Made by a program: the position numbers and the translations under genes. From Streptomyces sp. NBC_00250 (GTDB lineage: Bacteria > Actinomycetota > Actinomycetes > Streptomycetales > Streptomycetaceae), in NCBI RefSeq assembly GCF_036192275.1, contig NZ_CP108088.1, forward strand, positions 8,356,001 through 8,420,000: a DNA stretch of 64,000 nt, written 5' to 3'. Shown here one piece after another: positions 7,928 through 17,867 of this stretch. Below the pieces are notes generated by a model, which saw nothing but the letters and a program-made list of their open reading frames with translations, made no database searches and was not told where the DNA came from. Numbering within the stretch: the first letter of the stretch is position 1; each line of letters starts with the position of its first letter.

Positions 7928-10864
7928 ATGATCGGAAGGTCCGTGGACAGGTCCACAGGGGACGAAACCGCGCAGCACGGTTACCCGATGGTAGGCAGGG
8001 AGCGTGAGCTGTCCCTGCTGGCTTCCGTGCTCTCGCGTCCGACGGCGGTCGTCTTCGTGGAGGGTGAGGCAGGGGTCGGCAAGACCCGCCTGGTCCAGGA
8101 AGCGACGCGTGCGCTCTGCGACCGTGGCCTACGCGTGCTCGTCGGCCGGTGCCACCCGCTGCGGGAGCCGATTCCGTTCGGCCCGGTACTCGAGGCGTTG
8201 TCGGCAGCAGCCGAATGGCTCCCCGACGTGGCTCGGCTCAGCCCCCAGACCGGCGCGCTCGCGCCGCTGCTCCCCGGATTGGCCGACCGCCTTCCGCCGG
8301 AACCGCATACGTCGGCGGACCCCCGTGTCGCGCGGCTCCAGATCCTGGGGGGCCTCCGCAACCTCCTGGAAGCCCTCTGCCCGGCGGTACTCGTGGTCGA
8401 GGACATGCACTGGGCCGACGAGACCACACGGGAGCTCCTGCTGTGGCTGACACGTGACCCGCCGCCGGGCCTGACGCTCGTGTTCACCTACCGCAGCGAG
8501 GACCTGCCCCGGGCCACTCCGGTCCTGGGCGCCCCCTACCGGCGACCGCCCGGGACCAACGGGGCGGAGATCCGTCTCGATGTTCTCACCGAGCGAGACG
8601 TATGCGAACTCGTCGGCGCCGTTCTCGGCGCGAGGGCCACCTCGAGGCTGGCGCGTTCGGTCCACGAGCGCAGTGCGGGGCTGCCGCTCGTCGTGGAGGA
8701 GGACCTTCTCAGCCTGACAGGCCGGGTGGCGGAGCGCCGGACGCAGGACGAGGAGGCGGACGCGCACGACGAGCTTGCGCTGCTGGAGAGCGCGGAGGTG
8801 CCCCGAGCGCTTCAGGAGGCGGTGCACATGCGCATGGCGCGCCTGTCGGAGCCGGCGATCGCCCTCGTCCAGGCCGCCGCGGTCCTTTCCGTCCCCTCTG
8901 ACTTCCGCACCCTGGCCGAGGTGGCAGTCATGGACCTGGATCAGGCCACCGCGGCCCTCGCTGAGACGGTCCGGTCGGCCCTGCTGCGCGAGGCCGGCCC
9001 CGCACTGTACGGCTTCCGCCACGCCTTGGCCCAGCAGGCCGTCTACCGCGACATCATCGGGCCGGTGCGCGACGGCCTTCACAGGCGCGCTCGGCGAATC
9101 CTGGAGGCGCAGCCGACTCCGCCCCTCGTGCAGATCGCTCACCACACCCGAGCTCTCGGCGACGTCCGCAGGTGGCTTCGGGAGGCCGAGGCGGCGGCCG
9201 GCCAGGCCCTCACCCTCGGGGACGACGGAGTGGCCATCGCCCTCAACCATGACATTCTCAGGCAGTCGGACGTGAGCCCCGATGTCCGCTCACGCGTCGC
9301 GCTGAACCTGGCACGCATCGCCGATTACAGCGTCGACTACGCCGCGGGCGCCACGGCGCTGCAGCGGATCGTCGCGGATCCCGAGCTGGAGCCGGAAGCG
9401 CGTGGGGAGGTCCGACTCGCCCTCGGACTGTTCCTGATCGATCAGCGGAGCGACGAGCAGGGCTATGCCGAGCTCGAACGCGCCGTGGACGAATTGCGGA
9501 ACCGGCCCGACCTCTCCGTACGTGCCATGACGTCCCTGGCCCGGGGTGAGCCACACGTGCCCCGCACGACGGCCATGGCGTGGATGCGGCGGGCCGAACG
9601 CGCGGTGTTCGAGGTTCCGTCGGCGCTTGCCAAGTCGGCGGTGCATGCCACCAGCCTGGACCTGATGGCTCTCGACGGGAACCCGGAAGTCTGGGACCTC
9701 GTGGACCAGCTCCCGAGGGACGTCGAGGACCGCGAGGTCATGGGGCACCATCTGCGCGCCCTGAAGAACGTCGGCGTCGCCGCTGTGGAGCGCGGCTTCG
9801 ACGGACGGGGCACCCGTCTGCTGGAGGAGTGCCGCGTGCTCAGCTCCCGGTCCGGCTTCCGGACGACGGAGTGCAACAGCCGTATCGCTCTGCTGACTCT
9901 TGACTGGCTGGGTGGCCGGTGGGACGGACTGGAGGAGCGGTTCCGCGTGCTCGGCGCCGAGGCGCCCGACATGGTTCCGGTCACGCGTGCCGCGGCGGGG
10001 ATCAGGGGAAACCTCGCCACTGCCCGAGGCCAATGGGCGCGTGCTCTGCAGGAGTTCCGTCGGGCGGCGTCCTTGGAGGGCCGGTGCACCGGGGCAGGCG
10101 GGGTGGTGTCGGCTGTCAGCGGCATCGCGCAGGTCCACCTCGCCCAAGGCGATGCGGAGGCGGCGTGGGCGGTCGTCGCCCCGGTCCTGGACCCCCCGCC
10201 CACGGCTCCGCGGGCATGGGCCAACGGGCTGCTGCTCGTGGCGGTCAGAGCCGCTCTCGAGAGCGGCCACCGCGAGGCCGCCGAGCGACTGGTCGACGCG
10301 GTGGAGGAGGACACCCGGGGTACGGACTCGCCGGCGGTTGCGGCCGTGTTCGCCCTCACTCGTGGCATGATCCTGCGGCAGGACGGCGATCTGGAGGGGG
10401 CAGCGCTCCGCTTCGGCCGTGCCCGGTCGGTCTACGAGGACATGACGCGGCCCTACGCCGCCGCAAACGCGGCCGAGCTTCTGGCCGAGGCGATGAGTAC
10501 GCGGGACCGCGAAGCCGCCGGCGGCGAGCTCGCGCAGGCGGCCGACACGTACGCGGCCCTGGGGGCCACGGCCGACACCGCCCGCTGCGAGGGAAAGTTG
10601 AGAGATCTCGGTCTGTGGCGGCCTTCCTCTCCCGGCCGCCGGGGATACGGCCTCGACCTCTCACCCCGGGAGAAGCAGGTTGCCCACCTTCTCGCGGACG
10701 GTGCGGCCAACCAGGACATCGCCCGGGCGCTGGTCCTGTCCGTCAGAACGGTCGAGCACCATGTGGCCCGGACACTGAAGAAGCTGGGTGTCACGCGTGA
10801 GGTGCTGCGCCGTACGGACGTGCTTGCTCGGCCCGACCACCTCCTGCGCTCCGACAATGGCTGA
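7928..10864 (+). CDS. Large ATP-dependent LuxR-family regulator (LAL/MalT-type)
   Basis: A 978-residue regulator. Near residue 20 begins VGRERELSLLASVL, followed by a Walker A GEAGVGKT, a Walker B with LVVEDMHWAD, a long helical TPR-like middle region and a C-terminal LuxR HTH (LSPREKQVAHLLADGAANQD then SVRTVEHHVARTLKKLG). This is the LAL class, cytoplasmic ATPase sensors that activate catabolic or antibiotic genes. It belongs to a different ATPase subfamily (AAA_16-like) from the NB-ARC-like paralogues nearby. The promoter carries the shared module at 7803. It lies directly upstream of the glycoside hydrolase genes and is a plausible activator of them. ATG 7928 is used; an ATG at 7988 is an alternative start. 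Confidence 0.88.
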   Translation: MIGRSVDRSTGDETAQHGYPMVGRERELSLLASVLSRPTAVVFVEGEAGVGKTRLVQEATRALCDRGLRVLVGRCHPLREPIPFGPVLEALSAAAEWLPDVARLSPQTGALAPLLPGLADRLPPEPHTSADPRVARLQILGGLRNLLEALCPAVLVVEDMHWADETTRELLLWLTRDPPPGLTLVFTYRSEDLPRATPVLGAPYRRPPGTNGAEIRLDVLTERDVCELVGAVLGARATSRLARSVHERSAGLPLVVEEDLLSLTGRVAERRTQDEEADAHDELALLESAEVPRALQEAVHMRMARLSEPAIALVQAAAVLSVPSDFRTLAEVAVMDLDQATAALAETVRSALLREAGPALYGFRHALAQQAVYRDIIGPVRDGLHRRARRILEAQPTPPLVQIAHHTRALGDVRRWLREAEAAAGQALTLGDDGVAIALNHDILRQSDVSPDVRSRVALNLARIADYSVDYAAGATALQRIVADPELEPEARGEVRLALGLFLIDQRSDEQGYAELERAVDELRNRPDLSVRAMTSLARGEPHVPRTTAMAWMRRAERAVFEVPSALAKSAVHATSLDLMALDGNPEVWDLVDQLPRDVEDREVMGHHLRALKNVGVAAVERGFDGRGTRLLEECRVLSSRSGFRTTECNSRIALLTLDWLGGRWDGLEERFRVLGAEAPDMVPVTRAAAGIRGNLATARGQWARALQEFRRAASLEGRCTGAGGVVSAVSGIAQVHLAQGDAEAAWAVVAPVLDPPPTAPRAWANGLLLVAVRAALESGHREAAERLVDAVEEDTRGTDSPAVAAVFALTRGMILRQDGDLEGAALRFGRARSVYEDMTRPYAAANAAELLAEAMSTRDREAAGGELAQAADTYAALGATADTARCEGKLRDLGLWRPSSPGRRGYGLDLSPREKQVAHLLADGAANQDIARALVLSVRTVEHHVARTLKKLGVTREVLRRTDVLARPDHLLRSDNG

Positions 10865-11035
10865 CCAGGCCTCAGGTGACACGGTCCATGCAGCATGACT
10901 GCTCAATCATGTTTGTAATCAACCGTAACTGCGCATCTCTTTTCATGTGGCTTTCGTCTCGCGTACATTGCGGGCCAACCTACTAAGAGTCCGGCCTCGC
11001 GCCCCGCGTACCCCGGACCGTCTCAGGGAGCCTCG

Positions 11036-14000
11036 ATGAGATACGGGTCGAACCCGGGCGTACGCCCACCCCGCAGGAGATTCACAGCCACCGCGATCGC
11101 AATGGTCCTCGCCGGCGCCGGGATGGCGACCGCGGGGACCGTGGGAGTCGCCACGGCGGCCGTCGAGACGGCCGGTTCGGTGACGGATTTCAGTCAGTCG
11201 GGTTCCACGTTCACCGCCACGACGTCCTCGGGCGCCAAGGCACGCATCTCCTTTGCCCGCAGTGACATCTTCCGCATATGGCTCGCACCTGATGGTTCGT
11301 TCACGAACGATCCTGCCGGGAGCGCCCTCGCGGTCAAGACGGACTTCGGACCCGTGACGACGAGCTACAGCGATGCGGGCTCGTACTACCGGATCACCAC
11401 TCCGGAACTTTCGATCCGGGTCAACAAGGCGCCGCTGAAATTCTCCGTCTACCGGGCGGACAACACCACGCTGGTGTGGCAGGAGACAGCGCCCACCAGT
11501 TGGGACAGCGGGAAGACCACGCAGCACCTCGCGCAGGGTGCGGACGAGCAGTTCTACGGCACGGGTCTGCGGCTCGGCGAGTGGGCGCTGCGCGGCAAGA
11601 CCGTCCCGGTCGCGGTCGACAACAAGTGGAACGAGAACGACAACGCCAGCCCGGCGCCGTTCTACATGTCCACCAAGGGTTACGGCGTCATGCGCAACAC
11701 CTGGGCGCCCGGCGCGTACGATTTCCGCTCTCCCGGGGCGTTCACCCACAACGAGAACCGGTTCGACGCCTGGTATTTCGTCGACACCTCGCTCAAGGGC
11801 GTCCTCGACGACTACACCGATGTCAGCGGCAAGCCGTTCATGGCCCCCCACTGGGGCTTCGAGCTCGGCAACGCCGACTGCTGGAACGCGTCCAACCCCG
11901 ACTACCGGGGTGATCACACACGTGCCGAACACCAGACGACCAGGGACGTCGTCGGATACGCCTCGGACGCCCGCGCCGCCGACATGCCGTCGGGCTGGTT
12001 CCTGCCCAACGACGGATACGGCTGCGGCTACACGGACCTTGCCGACACCGTGAAGGCGCTCGGCGAGAAGGGCTTCAAGACCGGCCTGTGGACTTCCACC
12101 GGCCTCGCGAACATCAAGGACGAGGTCGGGGTCTCCGGCAGTCGGGGTGTCAAGACGGACGTCGCCTGGATCGGCGGCGGCTACAAGTCGGCGTTCAACG
12201 GAGTCCAGCAGGCCGTCGACGGCATCGAGAAGAACTCCGACGCGCGCCGTTTCGTGTGGACGGTCGACGGCTGGGCCGGCACCCAACGCAACGCGGTCGT
12301 CTGGACAGGCGACACCAGCGGCACCTGGGACGACATGCGCTGGCACGTGCCCGCCATCACGGGCGCCGGCCTGTCCGGTCTCAACTACGCGACCGGTGAC
12401 GTGGACGGTATCTACGGCGGCAGCCCCAAGACGTACGTCCGGGACCTGCAGTGGAAGTCGTTCACGCCGGCGTTCATGACGATGTCCGGCTGGGGCCTCA
12501 CCAACCCCGAGGCCGGTTACCAGGACAAGCAGCCCTGGCGCTTCGCGGAGCCGTACCTGTCGATCAACCGCAAGTACCTACAGCTGAAGATGCGCCTCAT
12601 GCCGTACCTGTACAGCATGAGCCGCGTCGCGCACGAGACCGGTGTCCCCAGCACCCGGGCCATGGTGCTCGAGTACCCGAACGACCCCGTGGCCCGCGGC
12701 AACGAGACCAGCGGTCAGTTCATGGCGGGTGACTCCTTCCTCGTCGCCCCGGTCGTCTCCGACACCGACGTGCGCAACGGCATCTACCTCCCGGCGGGCA
12801 CCTGGACCGACTACTGGACGGGCAAGACCTACACGGGGCCGGGCTGGATCAACGGCTACAGCGCCCCGCTCGACACGCTCCCCCTGTTCGTCAAGGGCGG
12901 CGCCATCGTCCCGATGTGGCCGAAGATGAACTACACGGGCGAAAAGAGCGTCTCGACGCTCACCTACGACATTCACCCACGTGGCAACTCCTCCTTCACC
13001 CTCTACGAGGACGACGGCATCACCCGCGCGCACGAGGGTGGCGCCTTCGCCGAGCAGAAGGTGGATGTCACAGCCCCGGCCTCCGGGTCCGGCGACGTCA
13101 CCGTCTCCGTGGGGGCCGCCACCGGTTCCTACACCGGAAAGCCCGCCTCGCGCGGCTATGAGTTCAGCGTCCACACTGCGAAGGCGCCCACCGGTGTCAC
13201 CGTCGGCAGCACGGCGCTGGCACAGCAGAGCTCCAAGAGCGCCTACAACGCCGCGACCACCGGCTGGTACTTCGACGCGACCGACCGCGGCGGCATCCTG
13301 TGGATCAAGTCCGGCAGCAAGTCCGGCGCGTTCACCGTCAAGGCGACCGGGACCACCCTCCCGACCGCCGGCGCGATCCCGGTCTCCCCTCAGATTTCGA
13401 AGACGAACTGGACCGCCACGGCCGACAGTCAGGAAGCCTCCCAGCCCGCGGGCAACGCGATCGACGGCAACCCCGCCTCGCTGTGGCACACCGCCTGGTC
13501 CTCCGGCACCCCCACGGCGCTGCCCCACGAGCTCCGGATCGACCTCGGCAAGCGGTACACCGTGGACGGCCTCTCCCACCAGCCGCGTCAGGACGGGGGA
13601 GTGAACGGCCGGATCGGCCGGTACGAGGTGTACGTATCCGACAGCACGGCCGACTGGGGTTCCCCGGTTGCGACCGGCACCCTTGCGGACATCGCCGGAA
13701 GCACCTCCCTGCACCTGACTCCGAAGACCGGCCGCTACCTGAAACTCAAGGCGCTCAGCGAAGCGGGCAGCCGCGGCCCCTGGACGAGCCTCGGCGAACT
13801 CTCCGCCACGGGCACGGCGGCACCGCTGCCGAGCAACACGCAACTGATCAACGCCGCTTCCGGCAGTTGCGCCGACCTGCCGGGCAGCAGCACCACACCC
13901 GGGACGAAGCCCACGCTGTACAGCTGCCACGGCGGCGGCAACCAGACGTGGTCGTTCCAGTCGGACGGGCGGCTGACCGGTCTGAACGGCGTCTGTCTCG

Positions 14001-14200
14001 ATGGCGGTGCCGCCACGGAAGTCACCGTGCAGACGTGCAACACGAGTGCCGGACAGAAGTGGTCCCTCGGGGCCGAGGGATCGATCCGCAGCGGGGGCAA
14101 GTGCCTGGCGCCGGTGGGATCGGCCACGGCGAACGGCACGCGGCTGACCCTGACGACGTGTGGCAGTGGCACGGATCAGCGGTGGTCCTTCACCTCCTGA
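11036..14200 (+). CDS. Secreted GH31-family glycoside hydrolase with F5/8-type and ricin-type lectin modules
   Basis: A 1054-residue exported enzyme. A basic N-terminus and hydrophobic signal ending near VATAAVETA are followed by a beta-sandwich, a GH31 barrel (residues about 260-620), a C-terminal beta domain, an F5/8 type C-like carbohydrate-binding module (about 785-925) and a ricin B-like trefoil (about 935-1054). The candidate nucleophile is Asp375 in KTDVAWIGGGY and the candidate acid/base is Asp426 in WTGDTSGTW. The TDVAW nucleophile context differs from the usual W-x-D-M-N-E of alpha-glucosidases. From memory it resembles the GH31 alpha-N-acetylgalactosaminidase group, which is an inference only. 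It would act outside the cell on alpha-linked terminal sugars, beside the GH27 gene. Confidence 0.88.
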   Translation: MRYGSNPGVRPPRRRFTATAIAMVLAGAGMATAGTVGVATAAVETAGSVTDFSQSGSTFTATTSSGAKARISFARSDIFRIWLAPDGSFTNDPAGSALAVKTDFGPVTTSYSDAGSYYRITTPELSIRVNKAPLKFSVYRADNTTLVWQETAPTSWDSGKTTQHLAQGADEQFYGTGLRLGEWALRGKTVPVAVDNKWNENDNASPAPFYMSTKGYGVMRNTWAPGAYDFRSPGAFTHNENRFDAWYFVDTSLKGVLDDYTDVSGKPFMAPHWGFELGNADCWNASNPDYRGDHTRAEHQTTRDVVGYASDARAADMPSGWFLPNDGYGCGYTDLADTVKALGEKGFKTGLWTSTGLANIKDEVGVSGSRGVKTDVAWIGGGYKSAFNGVQQAVDGIEKNSDARRFVWTVDGWAGTQRNAVVWTGDTSGTWDDMRWHVPAITGAGLSGLNYATGDVDGIYGGSPKTYVRDLQWKSFTPAFMTMSGWGLTNPEAGYQDKQPWRFAEPYLSINRKYLQLKMRLMPYLYSMSRVAHETGVPSTRAMVLEYPNDPVARGNETSGQFMAGDSFLVAPVVSDTDVRNGIYLPAGTWTDYWTGKTYTGPGWINGYSAPLDTLPLFVKGGAIVPMWPKMNYTGEKSVSTLTYDIHPRGNSSFTLYEDDGITRAHEGGAFAEQKVDVTAPASGSGDVTVSVGAATGSYTGKPASRGYEFSVHTAKAPTGVTVGSTALAQQSSKSAYNAATTGWYFDATDRGGILWIKSGSKSGAFTVKATGTTLPTAGAIPVSPQISKTNWTATADSQEASQPAGNAIDGNPASLWHTAWSSGTPTALPHELRIDLGKRYTVDGLSHQPRQDGGVNGRIGRYEVYVSDSTADWGSPVATGTLADIAGSTSLHLTPKTGRYLKLKALSEAGSRGPWTSLGELSATGTAAPLPSNTQLINAASGSCADLPGSSTTPGTKPTLYSCHGGGNQTWSFQSDGRLTGLNGVCLDGGAATEVTVQTCNTSAGQKWSLGAEGSIRSGGKCLAPVGSATANGTRLTLTTCGSGTDQRWSFTS

Positions 14201-14560
14201 CGCATCACCGTCACCGAGGGAGTCGCCGTTCCCCGCCCGCTACAGGTGCGGAACGGCGGCACACACGGGCGGCGGGCACGCGGTGGACCGCCCCCGCCTG
14301 CCCGCCGTCGCACACGGGCCGAGTCCTTCCGGACACCCAGGCCGGCGGTGCAGGGGGCATCCAGAAGCGGTGCCCGCGCCGCGAGCGCGTGGCCGGCCTG
14401 CCCGCGCAACCACCGCAGCCGCAACGCGTCCCGGTCGGACGGTCGGCCCACGGCGTCGTACACGGACATGAGTTCTGTCTGGAACCGGGCTTCTGCCATC
14501 ACCGGAACCCGTGCGTGCTGCGGTCTCCCGCAGACACTCGACATGAATTGGGAGGTCCTA
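14201..14560. other. Intergenic region, no gene supported
   Basis: No recognisable gene lies between the GH31 stop and the GH27 start. A minus-strand frame containing MAEARFQTELMSVYDAVGR looks mildly protein-like but has no family match that I know, and it runs into GC-biased sequence. No clear terminator hairpin is visible after 14200. Confidence 0.4.
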
Positions 14561-16972
14561 GTGGCCGACTCGGTACCGGCGGTCCGCCGGGCAAGAACAA
14601 CCCGTTCGCTCGGAAGGCGCGTCACCAGCGTGGCCGTGAGCGCCGCAGTGGTCCTTGGGGGATCGCTGGTGGTGACGGCCGTCAGCGATCCGACTCCTGC
14701 CGAGGCGTTGGTGCCGCCCGGTGTGTACGGTGCGACGAAGCCGCACATGGGCTGGAACTCCTGGTTCTTCTACGGGAAGGCGATCTCCGCCAAGATCATC
14801 GCCGACCAGGCGGCCGGGATGGCGACACCGAACGCGAACCTCCCGCTCAACGGCTCGGGCCGGCACAAGAGCCTGGCCGACCTCGGCTACCGCAACGTCG
14901 GCATCGACGACGGCTGGGGGTCCGGAGGCGGCAAGGGACGCGACGCAAACGGCGTCTTCGTCCCCAATGCCGGCTTCCTGACAGGCGCACATACCAAGGC
15001 GATCACGCTGTCCAACGGCACCACCGTTGCCGCGCGTGCGTTGAACACCATGAAGGACCTCACCGACTACATCCACGACCTCGGCCTGCAGGCCGGCATG
15101 TACACGGACACGGGCGCCACGGGCTGCGGAGGCATGGACGGCAGTGCCGGTCACGAGGCCCAGGACGTGACCACGTTCGCGGACTGGGGTTTCGACTTCT
15201 TGAAGCTGGACCACTGCGGCGGCATGCCGTCCAGCTACCCCACGGTCAGGGACAACTACAAGGCGTGGGGCAGCCTCATGGCCGACGCCAAGACCTCCGC
15301 CGGCGTCAAGCACCCGATGGCGCTGGACATCTGCCAGTGGGGCGCAGCCTCCCCGGACGGCCCGTGGATGTGGGGCGGTGCCGCAGGTCGCAGCTGGCGG
15401 ACCGGTCGCGACCTCTCGGGCAATGTCGGCTACGGGACGACGTCCAACGGCGGGTCGACCTGGGTCAACTGGGGCCAGGTCAACGAGAACTTCAAGTTGA
15501 ACGACCACCCCAGCAATCACGCCGCCGGCCAGTACAACGACCCGGACTACCTGATGATCGGGCCCGGGTTCGGCAATGACCCGGCCACCGGGAAGCAGCA
15601 GACCCATGGAACATCGAGCACGCTGTACGGTCTGTCCCCGGACGAGCAGCAGTCCTACTTCGGGATGTGGTCCATCCAAGGTGCGCCGCTCGTGTTGGCG
15701 ACCGACCTCACCGACCTCACCGCGGCGAGTGCGGCGATCATCGGCAACGAGTCCGTGATCGGGGTTGCCCAGGACAGCGCCAACCGCCAGGGGGAGAAGG
15801 TCCTGGACGACGGATCCGTTCAGGTCTGGTCCAAGCGACTGTCGGCCCGGGGCACCCGGGCCGTCCTGCTCCTGAACACCAGCAGCAGCTCGAAGACCCA
15901 CTCGTTCACCACGAAGGACCTCGGCCTCGACGGCACGCCGGCGGTGCAGAACCTCTACACCGGTCAGAGCCTGGGAACCCTCAGCCCGACGGGTTCGAAG
16001 CCGTTCACCCTCGCCCCCCACCAGTCCGTGATGCTCAAGCTGACCGGCGCCACTGACCAGCGGCCGGAAACGCTCTTCGTCCCGACCGCGACGGGCGTGA
16101 GTCAGAAGAACTGGAACGGCACCTCCTGGTCCGCGTGGCAGACCCTGGCGCTGGGCACCGCGGGTTCGACCGGCCCCGGCACCATCAAGGGCGAGCCCGC
16201 CGTGGTCTCGACTGCCGGAGGCACGGACGTGTTCGTCCGGGGCGCGAACGACACGCTGTGGACGAACACCTACAAAAACGGAGCATGGGGCAACTGGTCC
16301 AGCTTCCCCGGAATGGTGCTGACGTCGAGCCCGACCGCGGCGAGCCTGGGTCGGGACCGCATCGACGTGTTCGCCCGCGGCACCGACGGTCGGATGTACC
16401 AGCGGACCTTCCAGCAGACGCCCGGCGCGGATGACAAGCCGGCGTACTGGTACGACGTCAAGTGGACGACCAGCTCGGTCGCCCACGCCGGCCCCAGTAC
16501 TCCCACCGGGAGCGGCACCATCGTCGGCGCCCCGGCCGCGGTGGCATCGCTCAACCGCATCGACGTCTTCGCCCGCGGCAACGACAACGCGCTGTGGCAG
16601 AAGAGCTACGTCAGCGGCGAGTGGACGGGCTGGACCAGCCGCGGTGGAGCGCTGGCTTCGTCGCCGACCGCGGTCAGCGGCGGCCCCGGCCAGATCGAGG
16701 TTTTCGCCAAGCTGGCCTCCACAGGTAACGTCGGCCAGCTCAGCTGGACCGCCCCCGGTGGCTGGTCGTCCTCCTGGTACGACCTCGGCCGCGCGAGCGT
16801 CGGCGCGCCGACGGCTGCCCAGGTGGGTTCCCGGGTCAATGTCTATGCCCGCGCCACCGACAACACCCTGTGGCAGTGGTACCGCATCGGAGACGGACCG
16901 TCAGGCACCTGGCAGCAGTTGGACAGCACCCTGCAGCTCACCGGCAGCCCCGCCGCGGCGGGCCATTACTAG
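14561..16972 (+). CDS. Secreted GH27 alpha-galactosidase-type enzyme with C-terminal beta-propeller/tectonin-like repeats
   Basis: GGGAGG five bases before the GTG at 14561 fixes the start better than the in-frame ATG at 14543. The 803-residue product has a signal peptide ending at PAEA, then a GH27 barrel beginning KPHMGWNSWFFYGK. The nucleophile is Asp217 in FDFLKLDHC, and the acid/base is in NDPDYLMIG (Asp327/Asp329). GH27 enzymes remove alpha-galactose or alpha-GalNAc. After residue about 500 come repeats such as DVFVRGANDTLW, DVFARGTDGRMYQ, DVFARGNDNALWQ and NVYARATDNTLWQW, typical of a lectin-like beta-propeller. It follows the GH31 gene on the same strand, and a strong palindromic terminator lies about 95 bases after the stop. 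Confidence 0.9.
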   Translation: MADSVPAVRRARTTRSLGRRVTSVAVSAAVVLGGSLVVTAVSDPTPAEALVPPGVYGATKPHMGWNSWFFYGKAISAKIIADQAAGMATPNANLPLNGSGRHKSLADLGYRNVGIDDGWGSGGGKGRDANGVFVPNAGFLTGAHTKAITLSNGTTVAARALNTMKDLTDYIHDLGLQAGMYTDTGATGCGGMDGSAGHEAQDVTTFADWGFDFLKLDHCGGMPSSYPTVRDNYKAWGSLMADAKTSAGVKHPMALDICQWGAASPDGPWMWGGAAGRSWRTGRDLSGNVGYGTTSNGGSTWVNWGQVNENFKLNDHPSNHAAGQYNDPDYLMIGPGFGNDPATGKQQTHGTSSTLYGLSPDEQQSYFGMWSIQGAPLVLATDLTDLTAASAAIIGNESVIGVAQDSANRQGEKVLDDGSVQVWSKRLSARGTRAVLLLNTSSSSKTHSFTTKDLGLDGTPAVQNLYTGQSLGTLSPTGSKPFTLAPHQSVMLKLTGATDQRPETLFVPTATGVSQKNWNGTSWSAWQTLALGTAGSTGPGTIKGEPAVVSTAGGTDVFVRGANDTLWTNTYKNGAWGNWSSFPGMVLTSSPTAASLGRDRIDVFARGTDGRMYQRTFQQTPGADDKPAYWYDVKWTTSSVAHAGPSTPTGSGTIVGAPAAVASLNRIDVFARGNDNALWQKSYVSGEWTGWTSRGGALASSPTAVSGGPGQIEVFAKLASTGNVGQLSWTAPGGWSSSWYDLGRASVGAPTAAQVGSRVNVYARATDNTLWQWYRIGDGPSGTWQQLDSTLQLTGSPAAAGHY

Positions 16973-17065
16973 GAGTCGCGCCGGGTCATGGTCGTGATCC
17001 GTCCGCTGCGTCCACCCCGAGGCGGAGACTGATCCGACTCGTCCCCCGTGAACAGATCTCAGCTG

Positions 17066-17109
17066 ATGGGCGAGGGCCGTACCCGCCGGCGGGTACGGCC
17101 CTCGCCCAT
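17066..17109. terminator. 44-bp perfect palindrome, bidirectional terminator
   Basis: Bases 17066-17087 are the exact reverse complement of 17088-17109, starting ATGGGCGAGGGCCGTACCCG. The hairpin is unusually long and GC-rich. It lies about 95 bases after the GH27 stop and would block transcription from either side. Confidence 0.8.
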
Positions 17110-17193
17110 TGGTGCGGCGGCTCCCTGCGCACCCGCACCCGTTTACACAGTCGCCGTAGCTCCAGAGCGTCACTCGGCGGGTGTGCTGGGTGA

Positions 17194-17212
17194 CTGAGTA
17201 GCGCTTACTCAG
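17194..17212. promoter_or_regulatory. Inverted repeat CTGAGTA-5-TACTCAG
   Basis: CTGAGTA (17194-17200) and TACTCAG (17206-17212) are perfect inverted arms around GCGCT. The size suits a dimeric repressor site. No well-supported gene starts immediately beside it. Confidence 0.4.
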
Positions 17213-17456
17213 GCACGCAGGATCGCCCCTTTCGACCATGGAAGTCCGATCAACCTCAGGTGGTGGTTTCCATGCGTCAGGTACTGCAGCGTCGAATCCG
17301 GCGTCCGGCTCCGCGGCCTCCACAGGACCTGCGGACACCGTCCGGCATGCCGATGCCCTACTGAGGTCTGGTGACCTCGTGAGGGACGACCAGGAAGCCG
17401 GTTCGGATCAGCCGCCCGGACCGCGGAACCGCGGGGATCTCCGGACGGGGCTGGAC

Positions 17457-17867
17457 ATGGCAAGGGATTGTCCGTGCTGTGAGAGCCGGCGGGGAGCGTC
17501 GGGTGGCCGGCAACGGCTCGCCCGGCGGCTGAGGGTTTGGTGCGAGGCCGGAGCGAGCCTTCGGTTGCTGGCGTGGGGCTACCGGCGTTCGGTGGCCGTC
17601 ATCGTCCGTCTGCTCGCCGAGGACGGTGCACCGCTGCCCGGCTCTGTGCGCCACCGGCGCACCGCGTCGCGGTGCGCCGCCGCCGGCCCGGACGGGGTTG
17701 GGCCGGGACCGGGGGAGGGGTCGGGTCGCGACTCGGCAGACGGTCCGTTGGGCAGCGATCCGGAAGAGGGCGGCCCCCGCAGTCGCCACGTCATGGGGGA
17801 GGTGTTTCCGGGGCTGCCGCAGGGTCCGGGCCTCGTGCCCCGCCAGATGCGGCGTACGGCCTCGTAG
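17457..17867 (+). CDS. Possible small HTH protein (weak)
   Basis: The frame starting MARDCPCCESRRG contains RLRVWCEAGASLRLLAW then RRSVAVIVRLLAEDGAPLPG. This resembles the small HTH family common in Streptomyces (pattern Y-E-A-G-A-S-L-R-x-L-A-x-x-x-G-R-S-x-x-x-V-x-x-L-L). The C-terminal half is low-complexity Gly/Pro/Arg. There is no good Shine-Dalgarno site. It may be a decayed gene; the DNA-binding call is an inference from one motif. Confidence 0.35.
   Translation: MARDCPCCESRRGASGGRQRLARRLRVWCEAGASLRLLAWGYRRSVAVIVRLLAEDGAPLPGSVRHRRTASRCAAAGPDGVGPGPGEGSGRDSADGPLGSDPEEGGPRSRHVMGEVFPGLPQGPGLVPRQMRRTAS

Noticed and set aside
14176..14748. Minus-strand frame with MAEARFQTELMSVYDAVGR
   Set aside because: Only a short part looks natural; it runs antisense into the GH27 signal-peptide region and has no supported start.
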